Positions 49,401 through 62,125 of a DNA stretch of 64,000 nucleotides are shown here, piece by piece. Every line of letters begins with the position of its first letter. The first letter of the stretch is position 1. The notes beneath the pieces are model-generated. The model had not been told where the DNA came from. It made no database searches and worked only from the letters and a program-made list of their open reading frames with translations. Source of the DNA: Buxus sempervirens (taxonomy: Eukaryota; Streptophyta; Magnoliopsida; Buxales; Buxaceae); the NCBI GenBank assembly GCA_947561395.2, contig OX387182.1:35023949-35087948 (forward strand), read 5' to 3'. The position numbers and the translations under genes are program-made.

Positions 49401-52400
49401 ATTTTTTATTCCCCCTAGTTTGTGTACGTGCACACATATTCATGTGTGTGTGTGTGTGTGTGCACGCGAACCTATGAATGCATATTTGTGAATTCTATTA
49501 CTAACTTTCTTTCGATGAATTCATATTGTAGCCTGCAGATAAATATCCAAACATTTTTTCTAGAGAATCTCTGTTTGGGAGGTAATCAAGCTTTCTCTAC
49601 TCTCTTTATTACTTTTTTGCTTTCCTTTAGTTATACTAAAGTTCAGAAACACATGAATATTATGCCACAGGTTCCCTTACTTCTTACCTTGCCTTTGCAT
49701 ATCGATCTTGGCATTGGGTGCACTTATCCTCTGTCTTTGGCTTCCGGTAGGTCTGATAACTTTATTAAACATTGATGTCATGTTATTCTAGTTTTATTTC
49801 TTTCCAATCAATTTTGTTTATTCACAGTTTTTGCTTCTGTTACTCATTTTCATACTTAAAACTCAAACAAAGAAGTGCCAGATATTTTTTTTGAGGTCAA
49901 TTTAATTTTCCAAACAGAAATATAAGAAGAAAATGCCTAGTCTCAGATAGCTGGGGTTGGTAAATGAGATTCTGTTATTCCATCCCATGTTGTTGACAAC
50001 CATATCTTTAGTCAGATCATGTGTATTTAAATTCTATCTGATTGACTTTCAATTTAATTCACTATGTTGATAGAACAATAAGCTTCTTAAGCTTTCTTCC
50101 TTTGGCAGAATGGTTTAGATTTTGAAAGATCAATCTGGCATTTTAAGATTTGCCTCCACTAGAGGGTTTCAAATTGATGCTGGGAGTTGATAATGGAAAA
50201 TAAATGGGCCATTTTTCTAATGGTGATTTCGTATCTTGGTACCTTTGCCCTCTGCAATCTTACAGTTAATTGTTTCTAATAAGAACAAACCTCTGAAACT
50301 AAGCTGAAATAATGCAGAAACCCTGTTATTCCTTCATTAGGTGTCCTGTTTTTGCTCTTTTTATGTGATGATAAGTGTTAGTCAAAACTTAAAACCATGT
50401 GATGTGTAATTATTACATTCTAGCACCCCTAAAGAGCATTTGATTTTCAGCATTCTTTAGATGGGATCTCACCATGAAGGGTCACATTGCTCCAAAAAAT
50501 AAGAAATAAAATTTAAGACATTTCTGATATACTTTGGCATTTGCAATATGACTCAATCTTGTTGCAAGAACTTCTGAATTATAGATTTTTGGATTAATTG
50601 TTAGGGAATTTAAAATGAGAAATATACTGGTAAACCTTTGCATTTTCTGTTGGCACTTGGGATTTAAAGTTGTAAAATGACTCATTTCATCATCTTCTTA
50701 TATTCATTATTATCAGTTTAATTTTATAATACAGCTTTTTCCTAGATACATTTTGTTTCTTGTTGATTTTATCTATGTCCTTTCCGTCCTTAATTTTTCC
50801 CTTGAGAGCTGTCACTAAGGGTTTTACATCATTTCTCCATTTAGTTTTATTAGACTAGTTTGGTTATCTAAAGACAATAAGGAAAACTCAACGCTGATTT
50901 CCTTTGCATTGTCTCACGAAAGGTTTTTTTTGTAGGAAACTCTTCACAACCATAATGAAATTAACAATGAGAGAAAAGACACATATGATGCTTTAGAGGC
51001 TGCGTCACATGGGTCTAGTATGAAGGAAAAGACAGATGAAAGTGAAGAAAAAATTTCAGATTCTAAAGAAAGCCTATTGAAGAATTGGCCATTGATATCA
51101 TCTATCATTGTATACTGTGTTTTTTCACTTCATGATATGGCCTACTCAGAGGTAATATCCCACATTTTAACGTGTGCTATCTGGAGTATCTAACAATATA
51201 AATTTCTTCATTCAGCAATCTTCCTCAATGATGTGCATGCTTTTTTATGTGTAGCATATCAGCATAGTTGTATCTATTTTAATTTCATCCCTATATGTAT
51301 TTGTATATGACCAGGCTTACTAGTGAGATGCATCATTATTCTTGGAAACCAAGTGTGACATGGAGTTTACACATGGCGAAATTGTTTGGTGAATTCCACT
51401 TTTCCCACTTCGTATACCAAGTTCAATCTTTAAAGGCAATTTCTACATGCTAAAAAGAGTGTCAGCTATATGAGGTGTCTTTCTTGTAAAGAGCTCCTAA
51501 TGGATGTAAGAAGATCTAGTTCCTCCTAGTAAACAAAACAGAACCCATTAAACACATATTAATAGGGTTTATGTAGTTTCCCTCCCCCCCTCTCTCTCGC
51601 TCTCTCTCTGTCTCTGGTCATGGCCGCAACCGGCCTCACACTTTGGAGTGCCCCTATTGGTTTAACCTAGAGGGTTTTACTCCAGAGAAAGAGAGAAAGT
51701 GGGATGATCTGGATTGGGCATGTCAGTGCTCCATGTGCCAGAAAATCCCATTTCATACCATGTAACTAAATATTTTGAGGCAGTTCTTCCTGAATATATG
51801 CTACCTCATTGTTCTTTTGCTTTTTGTTATGATTTTGAGGATAAAAGCTTGTATTTAGTTTTTCCTTTTCCTTATCTGTAGGTTCAATTTTCTGTTGTGA
51901 TCACCTAGATATCCACCTGCCAAGGTGTAGGCTGTAGTACTGGCTAGGTGTTACAGATTGTCCTTGTACCCTTGTTCGAGTTAACCTTAATTGTGGAAGT
52001 CAGTGATTTGATTTGTTGGAAAATACAGAGCAAGGGCAGACTGCTACTTTTGTTTTTATGCTTTCTCTGACTTAGTATTATAATTTTAACTTATTCAGGA
52101 GCTATGTTTTGTTCACAATATCGCTACACCAAAAGTCAGTTAATAGCTCATATTTTTCAGGTTGGCTATGATTGAATTGGCATCAAATGTTTTGGTTGTT
52201 GTGTGTTTGGTATTGGTTGACCAAACTAGAGAGGGAACAGAAAAAGAAATACATTTCTGGAGTTTATCTCTGAACTAGGAATTTTAGAGATTTTTCAATG
52301 ATGAACAAATATATGAAATGTTACCTCATTGAAACCATAGATAGGAATGGAATATTGGAATGGGTATAAGGGTATCCCCAGAAATTGTAGTTTCCAATAA

Positions 52401-55400
52401 ATTAGATCAGTGTTCATATGAATTGAGAGTAAGGGGGTTGTTTCTTATACAGTCAGTATTGGTAACTGAAATTGAGTTGTGCTTTTGAATTATTATTATG
52501 TGACCTAGCAAATTTAGTTGAACTACATGTTAAAATTTGCAGTACATGTGTAAGACGTAATGTAATTAATGAGGTAGAATTTTTGACCAAATATGAAGCA
52601 ATATATTCTTCAGATAAGTATTTTCATGATGTGAAAATTAATCTTAGGAAGTTGAAAGTCTAGGAAATATAGGATTATAATTTAACGACAAGTGCGAAAA
52701 TAAGTCGAATCAATTAATTAAAAAACTTTCAATAAAATCTGGATTCTTGTTTCAGTTTTACCAGATATTTAATTTTCTTAATCTTAGTCTGATATTGAAC
52801 GCCAATTATTGACTAAAAAAAGGAATACTTTCTATGACTTTTGTAAGTCAGCTTGTAGCACCTATACAAAATTTGATACAAAAGCACTTAATTGTTGATC
52901 AACTTCACTTATGGTGAGTGAAGCAGTTTATATTTAGATTATTTCCTGTACCAATGGTCCTAACAGCTTCTAAAATCTAGCGCAAAGAACCTTCTCAAAA
53001 ACATTCCAACCTACTTCAAATCTTGATGAAATTTCATATCATACTCTACACGTATCTTGAGGTTCTTCAATTTGGCTGGAGTAACTACAAGATCCTGATG
53101 CACAGAAGCTAGTAGCTGAATCTATTGCTGGTAGTCGCTCCCCAGAGCTTAGGTTTCTTTTCCCTCAAACCCTTCGATGATGCTATGGGTCATGTAGTTG
53201 AGTTACTAGAGCTCTGAATTGTGTTACAAATACATTGAATAAACATGTTATCGAATGATTCGAACTTTGATCTCTTCATGGATACTTTAAAAGAGAAAAA
53301 TCTGTAAGCCATCACCTACCTCTGGTCAGGGATTTTTTGAAAGAAAATATGTTGAAAAGGGTATACTTAAAAATGCGTGAAATATTTTGCTATTCTGGTT
53401 GATACAGCGGTAAAAAAACTACCTGCTGCTATTACATGGGTTCCAATTGATTATTATATCTCTTCCTTTCAAATTTGACATATTTGACATCAATATATAT
53501 ATATATATATATATTTTTTTTTTTTGTAGATATTTTCATTATGGGCTGTGAGTCCTCAGAAGCTTGGGGGATTAAGCTTTTCAACTCAGGGTGTTGGAGA
53601 AGTTCTTTCAGTCTCAGGTATATTGGTGGATATGCACATACTTGGTTAACTGGAATATGTGAAGATTCATATCCATGGTTACTAAGCATATTCACTATAA
53701 TTGCAATCTCTTGGAATTATTCTCTATTAATCTGCAATGAATTATTTCCTGTAGGAGAGGTTTATGCTTTCCAACCATGCAAGAAGTTGTGATCATCTAC
53801 TATTTCAATTTTACCATTCATTAAAATAAATAGAAAAAAAATGAATTCTTAAGATGCAAACTAGGGGTTCTCATGAAGGTTTTGATGTTAAAAGTATTGT
53901 GTTTCTTTCTTCGTTGCTAGAGTAAGGTTAGGTCGTGATACCCAACAAGGATAACTACCAGCAGGTATGAAGAAAAGCACAGAAAAGAAAAATAAAGCCG
54001 AAGGAAAGCCTTAATTGTGAAGCTGTACTGAAAAATAGTGCTTTAAGAGAGCCAAATTCAATGGTTTAGTTGATGTGCTATATATTCAGATGGCCATATC
54101 CTTTATATATTAGATTCTATGAAGGCATTAATAGCCATATTGTTCTGTACACCCAGAAAAAAAGTAAGTCATTTGTGAACATAAAATCCAGAGTTTTGGA
54201 CTCTAAGATGGGACAAATTGAGTGGTTCATCATAGTCTAGTTCCCACCACAGCGGGGTCGGCGACACGAATCTTATCCCTCCATCCCGCTTTATCAAAAA
54301 TCAAATCTTTAGTTAATCTATGTTTTTGTAAGTCGTGTTTTATAGATTCCATCCCTATCTTTTTTAGGTCTGCCTCTTACTTGCTTAGGCCCTTCCATAT
54401 GCGTGCTCTGACACCTTCTTATAAGTACATCTCTTGGTCTCCGCTTCTCGTAATCAAACCACCTTAACCTACTCTCATCCATTTTATATATGATGCATGC
54501 TAGCCTAACCACTTTTGAATGTCGTCATTCCTTATTTTGTCTCTCTTAGTTTTGCCACAAGTCTATCTTAGCATCCTCATCTTAGTAACACTCATCTTTT
54601 GGACATGTTGATTCTTTATAGCCCAACATTTTGCCCCATACAACATAGCTAGTCTAATTGTTGTCTTATAGAACTTATCCTTTAATTTCAGTGGAACACG
54701 CTTATCACACAAAACCTTAGAATCACCCCTCCACCTAAGCCACCAGCTCTAATCCTATGTACAACATCTTCATCAATTTCTCCATCTTTTTGTACCATTG
54801 ATCCAAGATATTTAGTTTATTCAAAGGGACATCCTGATTGTCAATTCTAATACTTTCATTAGGAATATTGTTATTTATACTAAAAGGGCATTTCATATAT
54901 TCAGTCTTTATATGGCTTATTTTAAAACCCTTCGATTTTAAGGTATCTCTCCACAATTCTAGCTTAATAGTTATTTTTTCTCTATTGTGGCCTACCAATA
55001 CTACATCATCTGCAAATAACATACACCAAGGCACCTCATCTTGAATATGACTCGTTAACTCATCTATAACTAAAGCAAAAAGGTAAGAGCTACTAGCTAA
55101 CTCTTGATGCAAACCTATCCTAACCGGAAAAGCAGTTGCAAGGATCAATTACAGAAGTATAAACTATAATAAAATTCTAATGCAAAGATAAAAAAAGAAA
55201 TTTTATTCTCTGAAAGCAGAAGTTTTATCATGTACTCTATCTACTTTCATCTATATCTATGTGGTATTGGTCCACATATTACCAACTAATCTATTTGGGA
55301 CATTGGGTCATTTAATACAAATTTGTTTTTCAGGCTTTGGTCTTCTATTCTTTCAACTCATTCTATATCCTCATGTGGAGAGGATTCTTGGTCCTGTCAT

Positions 55401-58400
55401 GGTATCTCGCATTGCAGCAGTATGTATTCAATCCCTTTTCAATAATTTTAAGTTGAACTCTTTGTCATGATTGGCAACATTTGTTGATATTCTTTTAATT
55501 AATTCTATCATTGAAAGGCTCTATCGATACCCTTGCTGGCAAGTTACTCTTTTATAGCTACACTTTCTGGGTTCAGCCTCACGCTTCTGATAAATTGTGC
55601 ATCTCTCGTGAAGAATGTTCTTGGTGTAAGTACATTTTCAGCTAAAAGTTTCATTTCTACTCACCATCTGTTGAAAACTCTGATCATTTTCATGTACTTT
55701 CTAAGATCATAATGCATTTGATTGTAAATTAGATACTAGCAAAAGGATTTTTCTCTTGATTGCATTTCAAGAAAATCTTCTTCTGATCATGGTTATTCGG
55801 ATCTCAATTCAGTTCTTATTAGCTTGAGTTCTCCAAAATATATGGCAGTGCATTCAAACATATCAAAGAAGATGATGATGTTGAAAATTTCAATCAAATT
55901 TGTTGAAAAATTTGATTGAATTCAATTATCAACTAAAAAATTCAGGTAACAACTGAAAAATAGGAGTTAAAAATTGCTACCTCTTTAAAGTCTTCAGATA
56001 TGATTGGGACCACACAATAGCTAACCATAAAAATACTCAAAATATTTGAATCATGAAAAAGGGGAAAAATTAAAGAATTGAAATCTTATTTTTGTTAAAA
56101 CGGGGAAGGTCAAGTGACCGGAGTGCCTGAAGAAAAAAAAATTTGTTGCCTTTTGTTATTTATCTTGATCCAACAAAAGTTCCAGAAAGTTATTTTGTCA
56201 TGAGATACACAGTCAAATGACCATTTATAGATGAACGAGTCTCATGAAAAGAAGACATACTACAGAATTGTCATTCCAGAAAATTTTGGATCAAACTAGA
56301 TAGAAACTTCTATAAAGAAACAAGGGTTTCTGGAACTTTACGCAATTCAACAGATTGTTGTTGTGCGTATCTTACAAGCTGAACAAATCAAGACAAAAGT
56401 GAGCACCACACAAAGCTTTCAATAATGATAAACTTGCTAGAGCTGAATTTCCTCCAACCTTTAGGAATGATGGGTTCTTGAAGAGAATAAAATTCAAAAT
56501 TTGGGAATATTTTGGACTTCCAATTTTTTTCAGTGATTTTATAAGTTTACAAATTTTAATTTCATGATCAAGGTCTTTTAGTTATATTTCTTATTTTTAT
56601 TAAAGATCATTACTGTCATGGTTTACAATTTCGCTGGCATGTCGCCGAAATTTCATTTTTGAGGTGGTAGCGGTATGAAATCAGAAGGTCCATGCAGGCA
56701 AAATTGGTGGCATTCTGGCGAAATATGGGAAATGTTTCCCCATATTTCCCTAAATTTCAAGGAAATTTGGCGTCATGCCGGTGAAATATGTCGAAATTTT
56801 CCCAAAATTGAGATATTGTGGGGAATTCTTTTTTCCTAAATTTCTCGGCATTGCCTAGCGAAATTTGGGAAAAATACGAAATTTAAAACCTTGATTACTG
56901 TCATGCTATGAGAACTTGGCTTGATTATCTTGGTCAAGAAGTCTCATTAGAGTCTTAAACATCGTGTAGTTTGGAACATGATGAAATCAATGTGTTGGTT
57001 AATAGTTGATTCCCTTAAAGTCAAGGTTCATCAAACATAATCAAGAATTGCCTTGTTATAAATTATGAATGAAAATTCTCAAGAGGAAGACTTATTAGTA
57101 GAAATCCTTCTAGTTGCCTGGATGTCTTTCTCTTATATACCATGTTTGGATTTTCATCTGTTTTGCTCTTTGTGTGATCTTTATTTTTTAGCTATTTGTT
57201 CTTAACATTAATGTAACCAGACAAAATTTCCAAATTAAAAATGATAAGTTGTATTTCGCTTGTGAAATCAACTCAAAAGTAGGATTTCAATTAAATGTTT
57301 TGCCATATTCTGCTAAAGGTTGGAATGGGTTGTGATTTTAGAAGAGATGCTAGATCAATATACACTCCAAGATTTTGGTGAGAAAACCATTTAATTTCTG
57401 TGAAAGTGATTGTAGAGAAGCTTTTGACAAGACATTCCCATAGAGAAGATTTAATTCTGTGGAATGAGCAGCTACTTCAAATAACAGCACAAAATTGTTC
57501 CTCTTATTTTTTATCAGCAACTTCATCATTACTAGTCCAGTGTCCTCCTCTTCCTTTTCTCCATTTTGAAACACTTGATCCCCAGAATTTTGATTATCTA
57601 ATATAGTTCCTTGATCCATGGAAAATGTGCAAAGTATTATACATTTATATGTGTGAGATTTGTTACTGTCTATAAATGTGCATGCACACACAAATACACA
57701 AGCATGCATAAGATTGATTTCATATTTCCCATCTCCTAGAGTTCTGTATTCGATGATCTATGTGGCCATATTATCAAAAATTGTAGCTTACATTCAGATT
57801 TTTTCTTGATTTGACCAATGTTTCTCTTACTATGGTTTTCTTTTTCTCTAATTAGGTATCAATTGTCACTGGACTGTTCATTCTGCAAAATAATGCTGTG
57901 GTAATTTTACCCTCTAGTTTTAGCCATCTTCTTTCTTCTTAATTATTATCCTCCCTCTCTCTCTCTCTCTCTCTCGCTCTCTCTCGCTCTCTCTCTACCC
58001 TCTGTCCATCTCTTGTTCCCCTACTGTACATAAATTGTAACTTGTTTTTGTAAGATGATTAAATAAAACCTTCTAATCTTTATGAAAACAACAGTCTCAA
58101 AGCCAAAGAGGAGCTGCAAATGGGATTGCAATGACTTCAATGTCTCTTTTCAAAGCATTTGGTCCAGCTGGAGGTGGTGCTCTGTAAGTATCCTCTAAAA
58201 TTTAGTTAATCTTGTACCTTTTTGTGATGTTATAATGGAAGGATGAAGTTTTTCTTAATGGGTTTTCACATCAGATATTAATTACAACTTGAGATCTCCT
58301 AGCTTAGAAAATTTTATTGTTTTGGATAATTTTCAGCTCAGAAATTAAATCGTACTGTTTGATGATATGCATTTCTATACTTCCTCCTAACTCTTTAGTA

Positions 58401-60618
58401 TCTGCGAATGCAACATAACCAAAGACGCCAAAATTGCTCAGCCTATGCTCACCCACTTCTGACCTCAACAGAACATACAGTACTGGATGCTGTTCATACT
58501 AACCCAGATCATAAAAAATAGAATAATACTTGGTATGTCATGTCAGCTGATAAATAGGATCACCGGGAATCTATAATGAATATAATAAGTACCATTATAT
58601 TTTTCTTACATACATATTCAAAGTTTGCATACCTAACAATCAGTCTTAGTGACCATGGTGAAACTCTCCTTTCGTGTGCCACAATTGGTTTGAACCACTA
58701 TTATTAATTTTAATTGATGTCCATAGGTATAGTTCATTGATTATCACATATCAAGTACTTGTCACATCATAGAACACAATGAGAAAGAAGGTGACTAAAG
58801 AATTCTTTTCAATACTTGTTTGAAGACAGATATTCTGCTGTTAGATTTCATGATGAATCTCATGGATGTTTCCATAACAGTATTTAATATCATCAATGAG
58901 ACCGATTTCAATCATGTGGCAGGGGACACCATGGGAAAAATGAAACTTAGGTAGCTCTGATTTGACATAAATCAGGTTCATTATCCCACATTTTGGCCAA
59001 AACATTTATATAAAGTGATTCATTCTAGTATAAACTGAATGGACAATGGAACAATACTGTGATGGCTCCTTATATGATATGACAAGCAAGGCTGTTGCAA
59101 AATGTTTGTATAGTGCTTCAAATCAAAAATAATTTTCAAATTAAGTATTTTAAAGAAACATTAGAAATGGAAATTCAATTTTATAAATGGATCAATAGGT
59201 ATTGATCAATAAAAAATTTTGGAACAACATTATATATGGCCTACCATTGTGTGCCTTGAGGTAAATTTAAGTCTACCTAACTGGAAATTTGCGTAGCCAT
59301 CTCCAAGTGAGTTCACTAAAGGAAAAACTAATCAGTGCACTTTGCATGCCTAACTTAAGTTGCAATTGGGCTCACATACCCTAGGCCCATAAAAACAAGA
59401 TTAAAGACTTGGTTAAATGTAATCAAGGCTGATTATCTGTGTAAGGCTCATAGGAGACCTGCAAAGAATATTTGGAAAGCTGAGAAATTAAAGAGTCCTG
59501 TTAGAAATACCAGCCATCAAGAATTATGTTAAACCATTTTCTTTAACTATGTTCTTATTCTAGTAAGTGGCTGCCATGGATGTACAGCATATTATAGGTT
59601 CCAAAAGTGATCTAGGCTTCAATGAAAAACCATACAACATATTGAGATGGTTATCATTTTATAGGAAATATTATAATGTGTAAGACTTTTTGTACTCCAT
59701 TTGTCCAGTCGAAAAACCAGCCAATGAGGTCCTTCACGAAAATCAAATTTTGACAGTTCATTTTAAACTGGGGATTTGAAATATATATGTTCCTGCTATA
59801 TATAAAGTGAGAAGGCACTTGGGGAATGTGTTGGCATTGCCTTAGAATATAGCAACTGAACTGTTTTAGATAGACTTCAGAAATTTTTCACATACATTTT
59901 TCAAAAGAGCATTATCTTAAGTGGTGACGTTGAAGGGGACCTTTTCAATAAGCCTTTTGTTGTAATTTCCAATTGCACCTTCTTTACAACCTTGTTTTTC
60001 TGTACTTTAATTAAGGAACACCACTAATTAGGTGGATGAAGCGAGAGCCAAAGCAGTAGGGAAAGATTTAATATTCAAGGCAAATATCAGTTGTTCCATA
60101 TTATCTTTTTATTTGCTAATTTTTTTATTTTTATTTTAAAAAAGGGGTTGATATCTATTTTCTGTGCCATGGTCTTGTGTTGGTTGATTGGTTGTCTTGG
60201 AAGACAAATCTGTTATTCTTTTTTTTTTCTATTTAGTTTTCAACATATGTTCCTTCTACTTGATATGTTTCTCCAATAAAATATTTTCCTTAAGTTATTT
60301 GTGAGGAATAGTGTATATGGTCCAGTTTTGTTTATAATCTCTTTTCTCTTCCTCATATGTAAAGCTAGTGATATATAAAATGGATATGCCACAATTCCCT
60401 GTTCAATTTTTTAGTCTCTGTTGAAAGTTAAATAATGCTTTAACCTTTAATCAAATTTAGTACTTATGTGTTTTGTTCCATAGTCAAATGGCAGCAATTA
60501 TGTTCTAGAAATATATATATATATGATTATATACATTTTTTCCTTCGATTTATTCATTACTTTTGTATTTGCAGATTCTCTTGGGCAGAAAAACGTCAAC
60601 ACGCTTCCTTCCTCCCTG
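43312..60618 (+). CDS. ZIFL1: ZIFL (Zinc-Induced Facilitator-Like) MFS transporter, exons 1-16, 3' incomplete
   Basis: A predicted 12-helix major facilitator superfamily antiporter of the plant ZIFL family. In Arabidopsis, ZIF1 acts at the tonoplast in zinc/nicotianamine homeostasis and ZIFL1 in auxin- and potassium-related proton-coupled transport; the substrate here is not known. Sixteen GT-AG exons join in frame into 456 codons plus one base: 43312-43453, 46109-46149, 47055-47115, 47223-47325, 47464-47566, 47806-47859, 47932-47994, 49532-49581, 49671-49746, 50936-51151, 53530-53617, 55334-55419, 55518-55625, 57856-57900, 58095-58183, 60575-60618. All four family signatures are present: CPGC (17-20), [11 protein letters not shown] (96-106), the antiporter motif S-x8-G-x3-G-P-x2-G-G (167-185) and PETLHNH (231-237). 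The family usually ends about 30 residues further on; that last exon was not found before 64000. No frameshift or stop is seen. The symbol is by family resemblance; which ZIFL paralogue is uncertain. Confidence 0.93.
44160..45235 (+). pseudogene. Ty1/copia RT and RNase H fragment in ZIFL intron 1
   Basis: Broken frames show the copia reverse transcriptase block [12 protein letters not shown]...[10 protein letters not shown] (44275-44360), then a degenerate linker, then RNase H blocks resembling [26 protein letters not shown] (44995-45080) and [13 protein letters not shown] (45135-45185). Several frameshifts and stops separate the blocks, and gag, protease and integrase are absent, so it is 5' truncated. 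It runs in the same direction as the host gene and ends at the polypurine-like AAGAAAGAG before the LTR at 45247. Confidence 0.85.
45247..45601 (+). mobile_element. 3' LTR of the intron-1 copia, 355 bp
   Basis: Starts TGTTGAGAAATAGAG directly after a purine tract and ends TTGTATCAACA. The ends TGTTGA/TCAACA form a perfect 6-bp inverted repeat. No 5' LTR is found upstream, consistent with truncation of the element. Confidence 0.7.
46109..46149 (+). CDS. ZIFL1: ZIFL exon 2
   Basis: Encodes [14 protein letters not shown], end of the first transmembrane helix. Phase 1 in, phase 0 out, GTATGT donor. Confidence 0.9.
47055..47115 (+). CDS. ZIFL1: ZIFL exon 3
   Basis: Encodes [20 protein letters not shown], the first luminal loop into helix 2. 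GTGAGG donor, phase 1 out. Confidence 0.9.
47223..47325 (+). CDS. ZIFL1: ZIFL exon 4 (MFS motif A)
   Basis: Encodes helix 2, the [11 protein letters not shown] motif in the loop between helices 2 and 3, and the start of helix 3. The donor is taken as GTTAGT because it leaves phase 2 and matches the family length across the junction. Confidence 0.9.
47464..47566 (+). CDS. ZIFL1: ZIFL exon 5
   Basis: Encodes [20 protein letters not shown] and on to GPIK: helix 3 and helix 4. GTATTT donor. Confidence 0.9.
47806..47859 (+). CDS. ZIFL1: ZIFL exon 6
   Basis: Encodes [18 protein letters not shown]; its serine at residue 167 opens the antiporter signature. GTAAGC donor. Confidence 0.9.
47932..47994 (+). 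CDS. ZIFL1: ZIFL exon 7 (antiporter signature)
   Basis: Encodes [20 protein letters not shown] plus Q, completing the S-x8-G-x3-G-P-x2-G-G antiporter signature in helix 5. Confidence 0.92.
47995..49531 (+). other. ZIFL intron 7 (1.5 kb)
   Basis: AT-rich intron with a (TG)n microsatellite at 49444-49462. No gene or clear transposon is recognised. Confidence 0.75.
49532..49581 (+). CDS. ZIFL1: ZIFL exon 8
   Basis: Encodes [16 protein letters not shown], the luminal loop between helices 5 and 6 that is typical of the family. Confidence 0.9.
49671..49746 (+). CDS. ZIFL1: ZIFL exon 9
   Basis: Encodes helix 6 ([20 protein letters not shown] and on to LCLWLP). GTAGGT donor, phase 0. Confidence 0.9.
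49747..50935 (+). other. ZIFL intron 9 (1.2 kb)
   Basis: AT-rich, no element recognised. Confidence 0.7.
50936..51151 (+). CDS. ZIFL1: ZIFL exon 10 (central loop)
   Basis: The largest exon (72 codons). ETLHNH completes the ZIFL His signature; a charged cytoplasmic loop of about 45 residues follows, then [20 protein letters not shown] of helix 7. Confidence 0.93.
51152..53529 (+). other. ZIFL intron 10 (2.4 kb)
   Basis: Contains a (CT)n tract at about 51585-51610 and an (AT)n plus poly-T tract just before the acceptor (53491-53525). No gene is seen. Confidence 0.75.
53530..53617 (+). CDS. ZIFL1: ZIFL exon 11
   Basis: Encodes [20 protein letters not shown] and GVGEVLSVS: the helix 7-8 region. 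Phase 1 out. Confidence 0.9.
53618..55333 (+). other. ZIFL intron 11 (1.7 kb)
   Basis: Holds a minus-strand LINE fragment at 54222-55150. Confidence 0.8.
54222..55150 (-). pseudogene. L1-type LINE reverse transcriptase 3' fragment
   Basis: The minus-strand translation shows [20 protein letters not shown] followed by LFADDVVLV (54990-55090), the catalytic FADD block of plant L1 reverse transcriptases, then [15 protein letters not shown] separate frame at 54318-54512 gives the usual 3' block [20 protein letters not shown] and GRPKKD. Frames are interrupted and the 5' part is missing, as expected for a dead-on-arrival LINE copy. It lies antisense to ZIFL inside intron 11. Confidence 0.88.
55334..55419 (+). 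CDS. ZIFL1: ZIFL exon 12
   Basis: Encodes [20 protein letters not shown] and VMVSRIAA: helix 8 and the following loop. Confidence 0.9.
55518..55625 (+). CDS. ZIFL1: ZIFL exon 13
   Basis: Encodes [20 protein letters not shown] through LVKNVLG: helices 9 and 10 start. GTAAGT donor. Confidence 0.9.
55626..57855 (+). other. ZIFL intron 13 (2.2 kb)
   Basis: No gene. At 56620-56900 lies a stretch dense in GAAATTT/AAATTTC motifs (for example CGCCGAAATTTC and GGCGAAATATGG) that looks like a decayed transposon with internal inverted motifs; its ends were not defined. Confidence 0.6.
57856..57900 (+). CDS. ZIFL1: ZIFL exon 14
   Basis: Encodes [15 protein letters not shown] (helix 10). Phase 0 both sides. 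Confidence 0.9.
57955..58005. repeat. (CT)n microsatellite in ZIFL intron 14
   Basis: A run of CTCTCT with occasional CTCTCG units. Confidence 0.85.
58095..58183 (+). CDS. ZIFL1: ZIFL exon 15
   Basis: Encodes [20 protein letters not shown] and AFGPAGGGA: helix 11 with the [10 protein letters not shown] block strongly conserved in ZIFL proteins. Confidence 0.92.
58184..60574 (+). other. ZIFL intron 15 (2.4 kb)
   Basis: AT-rich, no element or gene recognised. Confidence 0.7.
60575..60618 (+). CDS. ZIFL1: ZIFL exon 16
   Basis: Encodes [14 protein letters not shown] and ends in phase 1 before GTATGA. One more exon is expected (last helix and the family's FKPF-type tail). Confidence 0.88.
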
Positions 60619-62125
60619 GTATGAAACTCAACCATGATTACACATTTTATTAATTTTTTGCTCGCTTCTCATATACTTTTAAAGAATGCAATAGTCAGAT
60701 GGTTTTGGTTATTTAATTAATTCTAAGCATCGATTCACCTGAATCATAATGTACAAATACAAACAATTTTAACTACTAATCATTGTGGTCATCACTGTAG
60801 AATCTTCTGTCAAAATATAAATCCAAGAAAAATTATCCAAACCGAATGAAAAGTGAAACTTGATTGATTTGTGAGGTCCAAAACTAGAATTTGTTGTCAG
60901 CTATGTAACAGAGAGAGAAAGAGAGTTTGGGGTGGGAGGGTGAAGAAAGAGTGCATTTGATAGGGTATAAGAGTATTTTTCTCTTCAAGAGAGAAGAGGT
61001 GCAGATGCAACTTCGAAAGTCCATGTTAATGGCTTCTAAAGGTCAAAGCATGCTTAAGAGCTACAAAATCCAGGTTTCCACAAATTTTAGGGTGTGTTAG
61101 TTTGCACATTTGCAGTTAGTTCTTGTATTCAAGCACGGCACACACACACACACACACACGTTAAAAGAGTCCAATACATTTTGAGATTGTAATGAGAAAT
61201 TGATTGATGACTTTCATTAGTATATCTGAGTGTGTCAGAATTGATTTTAATCTATTCATCAGGCAGCTGGAATGGCTCTATCATACCTAGAATATTTTCT
61301 GTTAAGAGTGATTTTTCCCTGTATGCAAACTGCTGTAGCTTTCCACCATCAAATCCATGCTGAATTTTCTCTCAATGATCACATTGAAGTTAATATTCAA
61401 TGCCTTACCGCCTGAATTGAGAATCCGGGCAATTCTTTTTTTAATCAGACTGCTGCCCCTTGCTGATAAGTTTCTAAGACAAACTACAAATCTTATATTT
61501 GTTAAATAACTGGATGTCCTATAGATAACTTGATTCTCTGTTAAAGTGGCTGACGAATGGTTTCTTGTCATCCAAAGTGAGAAAGAAGAACTAAAAAAAA
61601 AAAAGGAAAAAGAAGGTCTATAGTCAAACAAATAATAAGAGACCATATTGCATGGCGTCAGCACAGGGTTGTGTACAATGCCACCTTAAGAGGATATCTG
61701 TGTAGATCCCACCTGGGCATGAATTTCCAGCCATGATGAAAAGACTTGAAGGCACAGTCACCTTGGAAATATTTTAAAGCAGCAAGGACAACCAAATGCT
61801 TATAAATATTTTCCTTTCATTAACAGGATTTATTTAGGGATGGAAGTTTCTAAAAGATTTTAACTTTTAGCAGCAAGTATGTGTTTGTGCAATCTATTTT
61901 AATAGCATTTAAACCGGTGGTGATAAATACAGTTCGCATGTTATATGTAATCAGTGTTCTTTATAATCTATGCATAACATTTAACTCTGGGGATTTCTTG
62001 CGCTTCTTCCCACAGCTTATGAGCTGATTCCCATGCATACCTCACATTTTGCTCTTGAATTCCTTTTATGCTTCATTTTAGTTATTTATTTATTTGTTGC
62101 TTCACTTTTGTCGGTCTAAACACTT
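60619..62125 (+). other. Probable last ZIFL intron, 5' part
   Basis: No acceptor followed by the expected C-terminal helix was found. A (CA)n microsatellite lies at 61137-61160. AT-rich otherwise. Confidence 0.6.

Noticed and set aside
61982..62080. Candidate last ZIFL exon after CCCACAG at about 62016
   Set aside because: The frame after this acceptor does not give a transmembrane helix or the family tail and meets a stop quickly.
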